From Eudromia elegans (lineage: Eukaryota; Chordata; Aves; Tinamiformes; Tinamidae), in NCBI GenBank assembly GCA_003342815.1, contig PTEX01000060.1, forward strand, positions 1,004,244 through 1,068,243: DNA of 64,000 bases, written 5' to 3'. The translations under genes were made by a program, and so were the position numbers. Below are positions 23,282 to 37,319 of this stretch, piece after piece. The notes under the pieces are model-generated. The model searched no databases. It was not told where the DNA came from and saw only the letters and a list, made by a program, of their open reading frames with translations. Positions within the stretch are counted from its first letter, which is position 1; each line of letters starts with the position of its first letter.

Positions 23282-25567
23282 TTTCTGGTTTCATGCTTTT
23301 TTAAAGAAGAAAAATTTTTTCACTTTTTTTTTTTTTTTTTGGTAATCTGAAAGGAGAAATATATTCATGGAAAAAGAAGAATCCCTAAATTACTTCTCAT
23401 ATGCTTTTCTCCTTTGATTTCTTTGTATTTTAGATGAAAATTCTTGATGACCATGCTGGAAATGTAATTTCTTAAAACAGGAGCATATATAGAAACTAGC
23501 AGCTGTGAGGTTGCAGGCAGGGACCAAAAAAATGCACATGTAGCCTTGTAACTACAGCATCAAGATTTTCCCTCCTGTGAAAACGGAGGTCAGCGAAGAT
23601 AAATATTCTTTAATATTGTACAGGTGAAGGCCTGGATTTGAATCACTTAATTATGTTTACATTCTTTACATGTAGCCTAGACTGAGAGTAAAGGAGGATG
23701 AAGCTTTCTACCATGTTGTTTAACAGGTAGTATCTGAATCACAAGGTAAACAAAGCATCAAGGAGCTGGCATGCTGTAATACATGTGACACCTATCTGAA
23801 GCTGGCCTGTATAACATGGCAAAAAAAAACCCCCTTTACTACAATTGTAACGTTTAGCACCTTTTTTACGCAATTCAGTTCATGGAAGTCTAATTAAAGA
23901 TCAGTGAACCAAGTGTTTAAAAGGCAACCAATTTAATTGCTGTAATTGTAAGATTTAGATGTATAATAAATGTGCCAATGATACTGTAATATTAAGTGTT
24001 CAAGTTGATTATCAAGTCAATTAAGATATAATTGTAAAGCAGCAATCCACAAATAATGAGTCAATGAGTGCAATCCTTCCTATCCAACATGATGTTTTTA
24101 GAAATAAAACACAATAACCTTTTCACATCTTGACATTTGATTTTATACGTTTTACACATGTAGGCAACATTTTAATGCTGCTTATCAAGTGTAATACAGA
24201 ATCTCTATTATCTTCTGTCTTTCGAACCGGACATAGCAGTTCTATAAAAAAATAGCAAGTATTTCCCAATATCTTGACCTCTTTTCCTGAGATTGATTTT
24301 TACTAGTGCAGTCCTCAGAGCTGTATAAATGTAGAGTAATGGCCACATGACAGCTTCACCAGAACAGTCCATTGCAGTGCAGAGTTCATATCTTTCTCAA
24401 AGATAGCCTTTTCTTAGGAATCAATCATAAATTGAAATAAACTGTATGCCAAAATTACATGACAGTCTAGTGTAGGGACCTGTTTCTCATGCTAGTGCTG
24501 AACGAGAGAGATAAAGAATGAAAAACAATTAAGACAAATTAGAGATGCTACTATATTAATTTTGAAACTCACTGAGATTCCATTTATGGGGAAAACATAA
24601 AGATTATAGTATTTTCATATGAAACTCTTCAGAAACATAGTGTATCACAATGAGACCTATATTCTGGCTAGATCTTTGTCACTACCATAACATGATACTC
24701 TTTGACACTGAGAATAATGCATGAGCATGAAAACATACAGCAAATACAAGCATATGCATTGTTTTTAATATCTCATCTGAAAAATAATATTTTGAAAAGT
24801 CTCAAGTAGGAAGGATAGGTACAAAAGGAAAGGTTTAAACTGACAGACAGAGCAGATCATCAGAATATATAAAGAGTCAAGATAATGACTTAAGTAGCCA
24901 AGTATTCTACCTCCAAAAGTGTTCAATTTCAGATATTTAAGGAAGAGTGCAACCTTTACTGATCCTTCCCTGAACATATCCCTTGCTTTTTATAGCCTGC
25001 ATATCTGAACCATCTTTGGAGATCTTTAAATAAGGCCTATCTTCTGATTTTTCTTCAAACAAATTTGCACATGAGAGCAGAGATGTTCAGAAGCTCTCAG
25101 AGATAGATGGAATTTCCTACAGGTCCTTTTGACTTAACAGTTTGAGATAAAATAGGAATAAAACTCTCACAAAAAGTTAAGTTTATTTGCCATTTTAACT
25201 GAGATTTTATTTACTGTGACAAAATTATACATGTTTCTATTAGCTCTTCTCTACCTTCTTGGTATTCTCTAGCTTCTTTTCCAGTATTTTAAGACAGCCA
25301 TGATGAAAACAAACCAATTTAAAACCAATAAGGATAATATCATCTTGGGAATTAGATGAAAAAAAATGCTGTACAAAATACTGTTGGAAAGGAGAATATA
25401 TAATGATATTTTATTGCTATTTTATATTTTTGTGTTCTACATGCTGCCTTTTGTTTGTTATTTATATGGGAACTCAGCAACATAAAAAACTATATTTGAT
25501 CTCAGGGTGCACTGGTTTCATGGTCTCATGTGTCCTTAATCATCACTGGTGTGCCTACAAGGCAATA
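23282..25567. other. unique non-coding sequence flanking a candidate conserved block
   Basis: Apart from the candidate conserved block at 23835-24200 this is unique AT-rich sequence. Open frames are short and not recognised. Confidence 0.45.
23835..24200. promoter_or_regulatory. candidate conserved non-coding element, homeodomain-motif rich
   Basis: This AT-rich but complex block is dense in homeodomain-type cores: TCTAATTAAAG near 23889, CCAATTTAATTGCTGTAATTG near 23928, TCAATTAAG near 24017 and ATATAATTG soon after. TATCAAG and TTATCAAG sites and a TGACATTTGA block also occur. It has no long homopolymers, no open frame and no repeat signature. Vertebrate developmental enhancers and ultraconserved-type elements often look like this. 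This is an inference from motif texture; conservation itself is not visible here. Confidence 0.3.
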
Positions 25568-25760
25568 AAAAAATCACAAAACCATAAAACAATGTAGATC
25601 CCAGAAGCTATCTAGTCCAATGTCCTGTTAAGAGTAGGTCCAGTTAGATTGGGATGCTCAGGTCTGTTTCCAGCCATGTTTTGAAGATCATAAAGGATGG
25701 AGATTCCACAGCATCTCTCCGCTTGTTCCAATATTTGAGCCTCCTGATAAACAGAAATCC
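25568..25760 (-). mobile_element. old CR1 LINE 3' end, minus strand (copy E)
   Basis: The order of blocks AATCACAAAACCATAAAAC, CTATCTAGTCCAATGTCCTG, GGATGCTCAGGTCTGTTTCC, AGGATGGAGATTCCACAGC and CTTGTTCCAATATTTGAGCC matches the minus strand of an older CR1 group. That group has the two-step AGATTGGGATGCTC... and GGGATGGGGCATCTACC-like 3' UTR, unlike the younger CR1 copies here. Divergence is high and indels are present. The outer border beyond about 25760 is not clear. Confidence 0.7.
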
Positions 25761-27929
25761 CACTAAAATAGGAAGGCAGGCCTGTAGCCACATGCTTCCA
25801 TCCTCTAGAGGTCCATGATTTCTTAGTGTGAACACTTTGCTCAGGCCTAACTGGTTCTTGTTTCTTCTAGTCCCCAGACCACTAGACCAATTCAGTAATT
25901 GCAGATCTGCAAGTGGAGAAGCGGCATGCAGGATGAATACGCTACTGCTGTCAGCGTTAGAAATAGGAGGTGATAAGAATCAGTGTGATATTAATTTTCC
26001 CTATCATTAGCTATCTAAAAGATGCATGTTTAAAAACTCCTCTATGCTACTTAATGGAGATAAGCACTTCTGTGTATGATTCACGGTCTTCTAAAATATG
26101 CTTGCAAACTGGGTAGGACAAATGTGTTTTTGAAGATGCCATCACTAACTCTAGTGAGGATTAATTAAGATTACACATCTAGTCTACATCTGATTGGTTG
26201 AGGTACTTCAATAATTTATTTTGAAGAGTCAGGTTTATAAACCATAAACAATAAAGTAGCCTAGAAACTAAGGCAGTTTCCAGAAAACTTACTGAAGTTT
26301 TTTTTTAATTTATTACTTACTATTAATATTAATAAAAACTATTACTAAAACTATTAATATTACTATTATTATTCAGAGATTATCCTTAAAGCAAGATCTC
26401 AGAGCCAAAAGTCTTGTAACCTTTGAGATTTTAGGTCTTTTGAAATAATAGATTTAAATGCCTAATCAGTCCAATTTAACTTCTCTGGTATGCTGACAGA
26501 TGAAGGTTTTTTTGCATATGGTTTGAAAAGATTGTTTTGTAAGTAAATGTTCCAAACAGTTATAAAGATGTTTGTTTTCTTTTGGTTTCTTTTTCCTTTT
26601 TATTTTACATTAATACTTAGGTAAATCATACAAAGTGATTTCACGTAAAACTCATGCAGGAGTAATTGTAAGCCAGTTCTCACTATACACTTTAACCTGG
26701 TGATTAGGATATTGTGGCAGACATTACTCTGAGTTTTCCCAGTGAGAGGAATTATAGTTTCTTCATCCTGCATGAAATTCAGACTTCTGGGCAGGTGGCA
26801 AGGAGCAGGTTTTCATCTCCGTGTTTTGCAGAGTTTTGTTATTTTTGTTTGAACTGTCAGAAATGGAAGCAAGACACAGTATGCTGTAAAAATTTAGATT
26901 TGATTTCAGAAAAAAAAAAAGAAAAATGAATTTTTGCTCAATTCACAGAACGCATAAACTATGAATCAGTGGAAATAGAGCTTCTATAAAAACACTTTTT
27001 AAATGCATTTCATGTAAAATCTGAATTACAGGACTCTGTGAGTAATTAAGAATGACATGTATATATCTTTCATGCAATCTTGTCTCTTGTAAGCAGTATA
27101 TAGTCTAATTTACATCAAGGTGTAGGTTGCTGAGTACTAATTTAGTAAATTTGGGGATACATCAAAATGACTCCAACTTTCCACAAGACTGAATGACCAA
27201 GACCTAAGACTTGATCTCTTGGTGAATTTAATAAATTCACTTATAAGTAGAAAACAAAACAAACAAACAAAAACAACCTTAGAACTAAGCAGAATACATA
27301 TTTCTTTAGGCTGAATCAAATGTAAATGGCACCTGAAATTCTTCTAAGAAAAAGGTCTTAAATATTGGGTAGACTAAGGAATTAGATGTAATAAAACTAC
27401 AGTGGTGCTGTGCTTGGCAGAGACTAATCAGATTTGTTAATAAACCAGGCATATTAATATGGACTGAGTAATGTTATCCCTAAAAGGCAAGACAGATGAC
27501 TCAGAATGAACCAGAGTATCTTTATGGCATGGCAGGATAGACGTACTCAAATTAACAGTCAGGGTTTTAGTATTAAAACTGGCTCTGTTAAACCCAACAA
27601 TAAACAGAGAGTGAAGTTAGCTTTTACAACAGACATTTTTTCCTTCAGGCTTTCCTTCTTGTGGAATAAATTATTGTAAAATAAATACTGATAAGCACTG
27701 TGAAACTTTTCCTAAGAACAGCCAGTATCTCTTAGTAATAAGTTTGTTCTCTACATAAGCAATTTTCCATCCTATCAAATTAGCATAATTTTTAATTGAA
27801 TCTTATCATCTTCCTTTTTTTTTTTTTGTTTTTGCTAATATGGCTAAAGTATAATCATATTAGTCTCTCTCATAAAGCATGATAAAAGAATGCTAATCAG
27901 ACAACAATGAAGTATGCTATTACCTGGAG

Positions 27930-27955
27930 AATATATATATATATATTTTTTTTTT
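27930..27955. repeat. (AT)n microsatellite with T run
   Basis: About eight AT dinucleotides followed by a T run. Simple repeat. Confidence 0.85.
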
Positions 27956-29279
27956 CTATGTTGAAGGCCCTAATTTTTTTCTGTTCCCTCGGTGATTTTT
28001 TGCTTATTTCCTCATGTCTCCCTCCCCTCCCCTCATACCCTATTTAATGAATAAAGAAGTGTCCCCTCAAACATATTTAATAACTTAATCACAAAGCAAG
28101 TTACTTCAGGTCATTGAGAATGATGACAAAGAGCATGTGAATATGTATTTGAGATTAGCAAGATCATAAATATTTTAGGAAATCTTCAAGATAGATACTT
28201 GCTTTCAGCATGTCATTTAGTATATCTGGAATGTCAGGTCCCAGTTTAAACTCACTGCAATTCCAACATCTGGATGCCCTTATTTATATTGTTCTTTTCT
28301 CTTATTTATTTTTTTTCTCAGTAGCCATGGAGATTAAAATAATGTCTTTGTCATTGAGTCTAATATGTTGAGTGCTGTAGTTGCAAGGCCTCTCCCTTCA
28401 TATTGATGCTATTTTCCACAATATCTCAAAGATTTATCTTTTATTCACAAGTAAACCCCCTTCTCTCCATCCTCATTCGCACATTTATATCTACTCTGGA
28501 ACAATATTTCCACAGGACCTGATAAATAGTTCCCTCTCACTTTCAAAATCTTGCATCAAAGGTCATAGTCTAACCATGTTGTCTTTCTCCTTGTATCCTT
28601 TTCACCATCATACAAAATAAACTACTTTCAGTCTTTCAAGTATTTTACAGTACCTCCCCTACTTGGTCTTTCTTACCACTGTGAAAAGTGTTATTACTAG
28701 GTGATCTCTGCCACCTCCACTGATGCAGTGGTATCATCTCATGCCCTCTGCAAACTACATTTTCAAATTTTCTAATTTTTGGTCTAAGCCAGGCTACTTT
28801 TTACATGTGGAGAATCACCACATATACATCTAAAAAGTTTCACTCTTGTCCCCTTCAAATTCCTCCTTTAAATGTACTATATTCCTCTCCCTGTAACCGT
28901 TCTTTAACTGTTCTTTAACTTCTCCCTGCCTTTAATGGTTTCTTCTGTCTCATCCAAGGATCCAAGGCCGAGCTCTGATACAGCCCAGCTGCACAACCTT
29001 GGCTCAGACTTCAGAGGAAATTGCTAAGCCTTGAGAAAGGCTGTAGAACAGAACCAGGGAAGATAAGAAAAGTGAAATTACAGACAGAGGTGAGGTTGTT
29101 GCAATGGGGATTGTTTGCAGCTCAAGGATTTGAGTGAGAACATCAAAACTGAAAAGCATAAAATCCTAAAGCAAAAAGTATTGCTGGCAGAGTGGCTGGA
29201 AGATGGCAGCTCACAGCATAAGAATCTTTTTGGTGGGTAGTGAAGGTCAATTCCTCTGCTTTTGACTTAGCCGCCACAG

Positions 29280-29450
29280 ATTATTCAAGTGGCTTACTGG
29301 GAGGATGAATTAATGCTCAGACTAGGAGCTCATTACATTCTAGCTCTCATTTGTATTAGACAACAATCAATTGCTTTATTATTCAAGTTTTATATGCTTG
29401 TTATTTTAATTGATTATCACTTGTTTGCAGTGTTTCTTTGCATGCGGACA
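29280..29450. promoter_or_regulatory. candidate conserved non-coding element
   Basis: The block carries GAGGATGAATTAATGCTC, GAGCTCATTACATTC, ACAACAATCAATTGC, TTTTAATTGATTATC and TTTGCATGCGG, a dense series of homeodomain, SOX-like and POU-like cores with no simple repeat. A 70-codon open frame crosses it, but its peptide shows no family. Regulatory use is inferred from motif texture only. Confidence 0.22.
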
Positions 29451-31304
29451 GAATTGCTCAAAGTGACCAAAAGCAGGAGGATAAAAATTTATCTGCTCTA
29501 ATATCTGCACTACCTCCCAGCAAACAATATATTTGCAGAATATATACTTATGTGCGCATATACATTCTCCTAATCTGACCTAGTTATCCTAAATTCATTC
29601 TATATAAAAAAAAAAAGTTAAAAAGCTATACATGGTATAACACACTTCATTACAGAAAGTAAATTATTAAAACAACCTACATGAGTCTGGGTCTAGACAT
29701 ACCGTTTTCTTTTGACTAGCTATGAAGTAACTCATATTAAATTGCAAGTGCTGGAAGTGTAGACATCTGAAGTGAGATAAGATGAATGTCAATTGCCTCG
29801 TGTACTAATTGCCTCTTGTGGTATTAATTCTTTTTTATTTTTTTTCCTTCCTCTGGCAGTATCATTTGTATTTTACTTTATCAAGTGTCCATTTTTTGTC
29901 TTTTTTAAGAGGACTTTTAAAACTGAAGTAGTCAGTAAAGTTCGAGACGCTTTTTGCTAGCATAAGGGATTAGAATCTGGAAGACTCTTACACTATCCCC
30001 AAAGAAATCTTAATATAGAAAAGGGAAGGGGCCTGGCATTTCATTATCCTATGTAAAGCACCCAGCACAAAGGAACATTCATACATGATGAAAACCTCTG
30101 GCTTTTATCACAAGAGAAGTAATAAATCATCTCTGTATCTTGATCAAATTATATCTTTAGATTCTGCCTGTTTAAATGTCACTTACAGATTAAATTGGAT
30201 TTTTTTCTTTTCTTTTTCTTTTTCTTCTTTCCCTTAACTTTTTGAAATGTTAATTTAAAACAAAAATAAATTGCTGAGTAATACGTGCCACTGGGATTAG
30301 GAAAGCTACCTACAGTCTTTCAAAGTGAAAGAGAATATGAGACATTTGGAGTAAAAATGGTAAATAAATAAATCTGATTTAACTGATGTTTCCTAACTAT
30401 ATTAAGAATAGTTGAGAAAAGTATGCTCTTCGGTATAAAGGTAATCCAAATAGATTTGCTACTATAATCCTTTCTCAAACTCAGAAGATTACTTTATTAA
30501 AGATATTTTTTTCTAAGGAGATTGCTATGGCAATACATAACTAAAACTATGTCAAGACAGGTTTTGCTACAGTGAATAAGATTTCCTGATTGCACATGAT
30601 AACTCTGATGGGATCACAGGATGATTCAACATAATTGACTGAAAAACTTTAAAAAGAAAGAACATAAAAACTATATCTGAAAATGAGATCCTTTATATCT
30701 ACTGAGCTTATAGTGCAGCCATTTCTGTGGACAATTAGTTTAAGTGTCTTTTCCCTATGTTTCTTTTCTAGCCCCCCAACAGCCGTCATAGCACTTGTAA
30801 GAACTTCATAACTCAGTGGCCTCAGTCTTTCTTTCAAGTTGAGCTGAAACAACTGAAGATGGAAATATTATTGGGGGAGGTCTTCCAAAGAAATAGGAAA
30901 CATGATTATGGATTTTAACTGCATAAAAATCAAACACCTATGAAGTCTATTTTGAGGAACTACACTCCAAGAAGAATTTTAGAGATAAATCATGTGAGAC
31001 TGATTTGATAGATAAATTTGACAAGTTTACTTATTTTATTTTACAGGAAAACTATTTGATATAGTGAAACAAGAAATTAATTTGAAAGCAAAAGATGAAG
31101 AATATAATGTTACTAACTAGAAATAAGTTAAAATCAGGAGTTCTCCTATTATCTCCACACTTGCTTTTTTTCCCCTTGCTTATCAGTCCTTTATTCAATC
31201 TGTACAGACTAACTCTTTGGTTTAGTTCCATTATACCCTGAAAATGATTCAGACAAATAGCAACAAAAATTTTCAAAGAGGAATGACTAAGGGAAGATGT
31301 AAAA

Positions 31305-31319
31305 GCGTGTGTGTGTGTT
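31305..31319. repeat. short (GT)n microsatellite
   Basis: A run of GTGTGTGTGTGT following AAAGC. Short simple repeat. Confidence 0.85.
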
Positions 31320-32375
31320 AAGATAAGGTGGAAAGTAGTATAGAATACATCCATGTGCTATTGTCAGAGAAGAAGAATTAAACAGCAAGTAGTTTACAAG
31401 ACAAGTTCTTATAGGATTAGTTGTGAGACTGTGGGATTTGTATTGGTGACTTTAGGATTAAAGTAACAATACATGCATCCTCTAAGAGAACATAGAGGAG
31501 ATTGCATGGGTAGATAACTAGGAAACCCTATGAAAACACCATTGCCTTTTTTTTCCAACAATCCTTCTTTTTTACATATGAAACATTGTTGTTTGATTGT
31601 TTGTTTTTGTTTTAGAACATTTAGTGTACTGTAAAGTTAATCCTGACACTGTCAGTGACATCAGGTAGGTTAGTTTTGGATAAAATACCAGTCTGGAACA
31701 GCAAAGATCCCTGAAGGATGAATATAGCTTTACTTGAAAGCCTCATTCCACACATTATTGAAAAAAATAATCAATAAAGACTGTTTTCAGGGACAGATAT
31801 CATTAGTAACAGTTCTACTGCTTTATTCTGGGAGATAGCCAAAGTCTTAAGGGAGCTATTATCTCATGTCTCTGGAAAATAAAAAGTCAAGAGTCCTTTA
31901 GAACTTAAGTAAAAAAGAACCTGAGGCAGGACTCTAAAATATCTTTGCAATACATGTTACCAAGTTTAAATTTTGCTCTGATTGACAAAAAGTCCAAAAA
32001 TTCAATAGTTTTTCTAGGTATCATTTCTTTATTTCAACAAAAACTGAACCATGATTGTTAGATATACTGGCTAAGGGCTATAAGTCATCTTCATCAATCT
32101 TTTCAGTTAAAAGACTGAGAGATGATAGAAAGCCACTGCTTTATTTGAGTTACATATGAAAAAGAAAAAAAAAAAACTATATAGGTACAGCTCTCTAATT
32201 TTATAAGGAAATAATTTTAAATTCCATCCTTATGAAGGAATGTTTGGTTTAGCTCAGGATACCTATCTGGTTAAAGTATTTAGTATGAGAATCCAGACTG
32301 AAAAAAAAAATATCCTTGTTTGGAGCTGAACTACTGTTGACAATTCTGCTCTAACTTAATCTTTTTTATTATTTT

Positions 32376-32435
32376 TTATAGTACTTCATATTTATACATA
32401 TTTACATATTTACATACATATTTATAGTACTTCAT
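32376..32435. repeat. local duplication of TTATAGTACTTCAT with ACATATTT units between
   Basis: TTATAGTACTTCAT occurs at 32376-32389 and again at 32422-32435. The sequence between is built from ATTTACAT or ACATATTT units, so the region looks like nested slippage duplication. Confidence 0.85.
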
Positions 32436-33194
32436 GATTTTCTCAAATATTACAAAAAAGTAAACTCCAGAATGATTATTTCCTTCTATACATCCAGTAA
32501 ATACAACTGAAAACTTTAGTTTCACACTCTTTTCTCCTAAGTCAAATAAAAATAATTGTTACTCCCTGACTGGCCTGCTCCTACTATGATTTATTACTCA
32601 GTATAAGGAAGCTACTTTCAATCCTCTCCTTTTGGAAGGACGTAACTTCTGTCCATGTGGAAGAATTTTAATATAATTGACCAGAATCTGTCTGTTCAAC
32701 AGTGCATTTCACATACAGACAGACTTCTCTCCTGGTAATCGATTTTGGCATCATTCGTAAAAAAAATGTTCCAAGATTATCTTCTGGTAAATCTTTTTTC
32801 TATCACATACCTGAAGAGGAACTGTTACTTTTCTATTAGCAATATATTAAGAAATCATTTCAATAATGTTTTAAGTAATGGAGCACCAGCATCTGGATTG
32901 TTTTCTAGACATATATTGATTTTTATGGATCTTGGAAATCTGGTTGACTCTGGTCAATCTCTCATTGACTCTGCCCTAAAATTTTTTTATTTTCATTTCT
33001 ATATTTTTTATCTACTTCTTAACAGAATCATCTAGGTCCTAAGATATTTTCCTTAGTTTTCAACTGCCGATATGGAGGGACATTCATCTCCTGTAAATCT
33101 TATGTGATAGTAGCCGTTCCTGTGGATATGTCTCAGATAGATAACCTATGACATCTCAGATGGCAATACACACTTGTATTCTTGCAAATGAAAT

Positions 33195-33290
33195 AATTCC
33201 CCATTGATATTCTGGGAAAATAGGCATCTAGATCACATTTAAACACCTATACCTTGGTTTTTAAAATATAGAACTGAATTTCAAATATAT
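33195..33290. repeat. probable relic of an ancient amniote interspersed repeat
   Basis: TTCCCCATTGATATTCTGGG, then ATAGGCATCTAGATCACATT and TAAACACCTATACC, recall the CCCATTGACTTCAATGGGA and TTTAGGCACCTAAAT modules that sit together in old sauropsid repeats. It is highly diverged and the family name is unknown to me. Confidence 0.4.
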
Positions 33291-36200
33291 AATGGACATA
33301 CTAGGTCAGGAAAAGTCTATCCAGACCAAAATGATGGTTCTGGGAGTGCCTAATAGCAGATTCTTAGGCAGGTTATAAAAACAGAGCAAGTGAAAATTCC
33401 CAAGAAATATCTTCCCTAAAAATTTTGGCTTAGGGATATCTTGAAACAGTATTTTGTATTTAATCATCTTTTGGTATATTTTTCTTCTCTGAATTTATTT
33501 ATTTATTCATTTATTTATGAGTCTACAAGAGTTTTTAACAGCAATTCTCAATTTGAAAAAATAAATGCTATGTTAATTAATGCCTTGCCATTTTTTGAAC
33601 TTGCCATTTACTTCCACTTGATGCCCCCTAGTTACTGTACCAGAAAAGGCAATTCACAGTCATTCCACAGTTGTTATTTTGCCGTGTCACTGATGGCTTT
33701 AGAGACTTCATCTATGACCTTCAATTGTGCCTTTCCTGACTGAAAAGTCCTACTCTAACAAATTTGTTCCTTATCTTTGTTTTCTACCATTTTCTGTGCT
33801 TTTTTTCTAGTTCTGTTAAATCTGAAGATTACAGAACTTAAGATCAAGAACTCTCTCACTACTAAGATTTACCATGCAACTAATTTTTATTGTGTTTATT
33901 TTGCTGTTATTTGTTCATCAAAACTAGGATACTGAATGAAGAGATAATTACAAGTCAAAGATCATAAAAGGATAAAAGCACATTATTCTAGCTCTCCAAA
34001 TAAGGCTTATTGTAGGATCAAGTCTGGTACACTTGAAATTTAAAAAGGAAGAGTGTCTTACCTTGGTCATTCCAAGTCTTAACTCCCAGTATCACACAGA
34101 AAATGGTTTAACTATTAAGAATTTTCAACAAAAAGAAAGGATTTGAACTGTCTGTGAGTATCAAGTTCCTCTTTGATAGATAGATATCTTTGATAGATAA
34201 ACTCCCCTTTGGTAGATTTTTTTTTTGGTAGATACATTTTTCTTTTAGAGAAAATACCAAAGAGGTAAGGATTTAAGAAATCAACCATATAGGGCTATAG
34301 TCAGTTCTGAATATTCTGGGATTCTAGAGAAAAGAGATGTTTTCAGAAAAAGAATGATCTAGTTAATATAAAACTTTAAATTGGGCTGTACAAATATATT
34401 TAGTACATCTATGTGTGTATAAGTTGTTAAATACTATAAAGTGTTTTCTTCAGCAACCTGACAAAATCTGATATAGGCAGCATGGGCTTTCTCTAGACTT
34501 ACCTTCAGCCTGGGGTGTTAAGGAAGAAATGTGGTCTAGATTAATGTGCAGGCTTTGAATGCATGTATTCATAATCACAAATTGACTGACTTTATGTAGA
34601 GTAAGTGTCTTTATGATGATGGCTGGAACAGGGTGAGCCAGGGAAGGGATGTGATTTGCTGCAGTTTTACATTATGTTCCAAATACTTTGCCTATAATGA
34701 TGTGTTGCATCCTGTTATTGTTTTACATGCTGCTTAAATATTTTGTTATATCCTGTAACAGACACAGTAATTGTGAAACAGCAAAGCACTTTTCATTTTT
34801 TTTCCCTAAAAGCCCTGAAGTCTTTTTTTGTGGGGGCTGGATCTCAAGTACAAGACTGTTGCATCTCCACAAAAAGGAAAACTGCTACTATTCTTTGTCC
34901 TCAGGATCCCACTGGGCTTTTAATGTATAAATGATTAAAGCAATAAAAAATCACTGTGACATTTAAAACAATAATTTTGGGCCAGATGCAGTCTCCTGCT
35001 CAATGAATTTCTAAACTGCTGATTGTAGAAATATGTGAAATATAGACAGAGTCATCCTATACCTGCCACTTTCTCAGACTGTTAGGCTCTTAGGACCATT
35101 AATACTACTTGTTTTCTTGCAGAAAAGCCTTCTCTGGACTTAAAGCACTCCCAAAATTGGGAAGAGGGAGAATGACACAAAGATAACACAATCTCTGAGA
35201 GTCACTCTTGCATGACTGTTATCCCTATTAAAATCTGACAAATGCGGCTCATTGGTGATGCTGGTTCTGGAGTGTTCTATATAAAATATGAAACATAATG
35301 AAAAGCCACTGTGTTCGACTTGTTCTCTTTCTCCTGTCTTCCCACATGCATAAACATTGCTTTTACGGATAAACAAACAATATGATAGTAATGACTCTCC
35401 ATCTGGTGAATTAGAGATGTTCCAGGTTATGCTTTGGCCCTCAGATTCCTTTCTCAGAAGAACCCATGCATGGTTCTGTGGCCTATTTCTCCCTTTTCTT
35501 GTATTCTTTTCAGGCTTTATTTATCCTCTGATGCTTAAAGAAATTTGTCCCTTCTATTCTGCCCTTGGCACTTTGTTTTATCTGTTCAACTTAACTAAAA
35601 CCATAGCGCAGCAAAGATCTTTTTCTCATTTCTATCAGTAAATGGAACTGGTATAAATCTTTATAAAAAATTAAATTGTGTTAATTAATAGAACATAAAC
35701 ATATTAATATTTCAGGTTTTTAACAACAGCTGACAAATGCAAGAACACTCACTGTAAAGGACTGCTGGACTACCTGGATCCTTTGCTACGTTGGCACTCT
35801 AAATTGTGAAAGTTTTTCAAACTTGACCGATTTTTTTCAAGAGTTCTCTGAAGTGAGGACTCCAAAAATTGAAGCCATTCTGCTGAAATACTTGAGCACA
35901 AATCCAGGTGTGTGAATACCTGGATTGGATACTGTGGATACCTCCACATGAGAATCCCATTGAATCTCTAAATGAAATATTTTCATGATGAGCACCCTAA
36001 ACACAGATAAATGGTTTAGAAAAATTTCTAAACTAAGAGAACAGGTTGATTTACTTAGAGTCAGTCCTTTACAATAGCAAAAAAAGAAAAATCACTTTAC
36101 TTGCTGATGGTTGGAATTTAATTCAGACATGGGGAGATCACCTACAGTGACGTCAGATGTCTGCTGTGACAAGGAGCTGATACATATCAAGGACATTTCA

Positions 36201-36681
36201 GATGACTGACTGCAGGAACCACTGCAAGAACTCACTCTCCTGTCAAGATTAGCAGAGATTAAAAGGGAGTTGCAAAACTTCCTCATGTTTTTTGGCATTT
36301 AAAAATAATGATCTCAGCTCTAGCAGGATGATCCTTTCCTTTCCAGCCATATCTTTTTGGTGCTTGCATCATATTTCCTCAATTGACCCTTCCATAGACC
36401 TTCTGCAAATACTCTGGTATTCAACTCTAGCCAATAACTTTTTCACAATTTTCACCTCCAAAAGGCCCATAGTGATGACACAGACTCCAATAAGCATCTA
36501 AAAAGTACTAGGAGGACATCTAGCAGACTTTGTCTGGATTTCCATATGTGCAAGTCCATATGTAGGAAGTATTTAATCTCTAACTTCATATCTATGATCC
36601 TGGTGTTCTGCATCTTCATAAGAGGTAAAAAAAAAGAAAAGAAAGTACTTTTTGATGAAGTCAAACAATATTTTCAAAAGA

Positions 36682-36727
36682 GTTTCACATTGTTGTGAAA
36701 CACAACACAATTTTATGTTGTTTCACA
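36682..36727. repeat. alternating inverted copies of TTTCACA
   Basis: GTTTCACA (36682-36689), a 4-nt loop, then TGTGAAAC (36694-36701) form a perfect 8-bp hairpin. The second arm is also the reverse complement of the TGTTTCACA at 36719-36727. Three copies in alternating orientation could form either of two hairpins. No function is known. Confidence 0.8.
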
Positions 36728-37319
36728 CATAAAATTTCTAAAAAATGAATGGAACAAAGTGTGTTAAGGACTAACAAGCACAAAGAAATGTTTTTATCCT
36801 ATTTTTAAATACAGATGTCTGAACGTTGCATTTATGAAATTTCACAGAGATGCTCTTGGGTGCAGAGGTTGGTCCTGGGTTACTCATCAACAGAGTATTC
36901 ATTTTCATTAACGAGCTCATTGACTGAATAGATTGTATTACAGAATTGGTAAACTCTTAGGCAAACCAAGAACTATGGGATAGAGAGAAGTGAATGCACA
37001 GTACAGTGAGCAAGTGATGGATGGGGTTGGCCAGCAAAGGATACAGAGTGGTGAGAGCAGGAGGAATTTTGAAAGCAACAAGACAGGGCTGAAGGTTTCC
37101 TCCTCAAGCATATGAACATAAATATGGAAGTACCTTTTGGAAAGCATTACGGAGGAAATTCACCTGGAGTTGAATTTGGAAAGGGATATGAAGAAAAAAA
37201 AAAAGAAAAGAAAAAGAAAAGTTTATAGAGTTTATACAGATGTATCAGTAGCAAAAGGAAGTCTGGGTTGGGTAAAACATGAGACTGCTGTTGAATCCAC
37301 CAGCAGCACATTATAGATA

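Larger units (their letters stand above)
25761..37319. other. long unique AT-rich non-coding sequence
   Basis: In this 11.5 kb I recognise no gene. It contains short T and A runs, AT and GT microsatellites (27930-27955, 31305-31319), CAAA-rich tracts (27253-27277), a duplicated 14-mer around 32.4 kb, a probable ancient-repeat relic near 33.2 kb, a set of alternating TTTCACA palindromes at 36682-36727, and candidate conserved sequence at 29280-29450. The longest open frames are about 100 codons and are not recognised. Confidence 0.45.

Noticed and set aside
22701-23350. Open frames of 185-197 codons around the gap
   Set aside because: They consist of poly-Phe or poly-Lys from the T run and of undefined residues from N bases. 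They are not genes.
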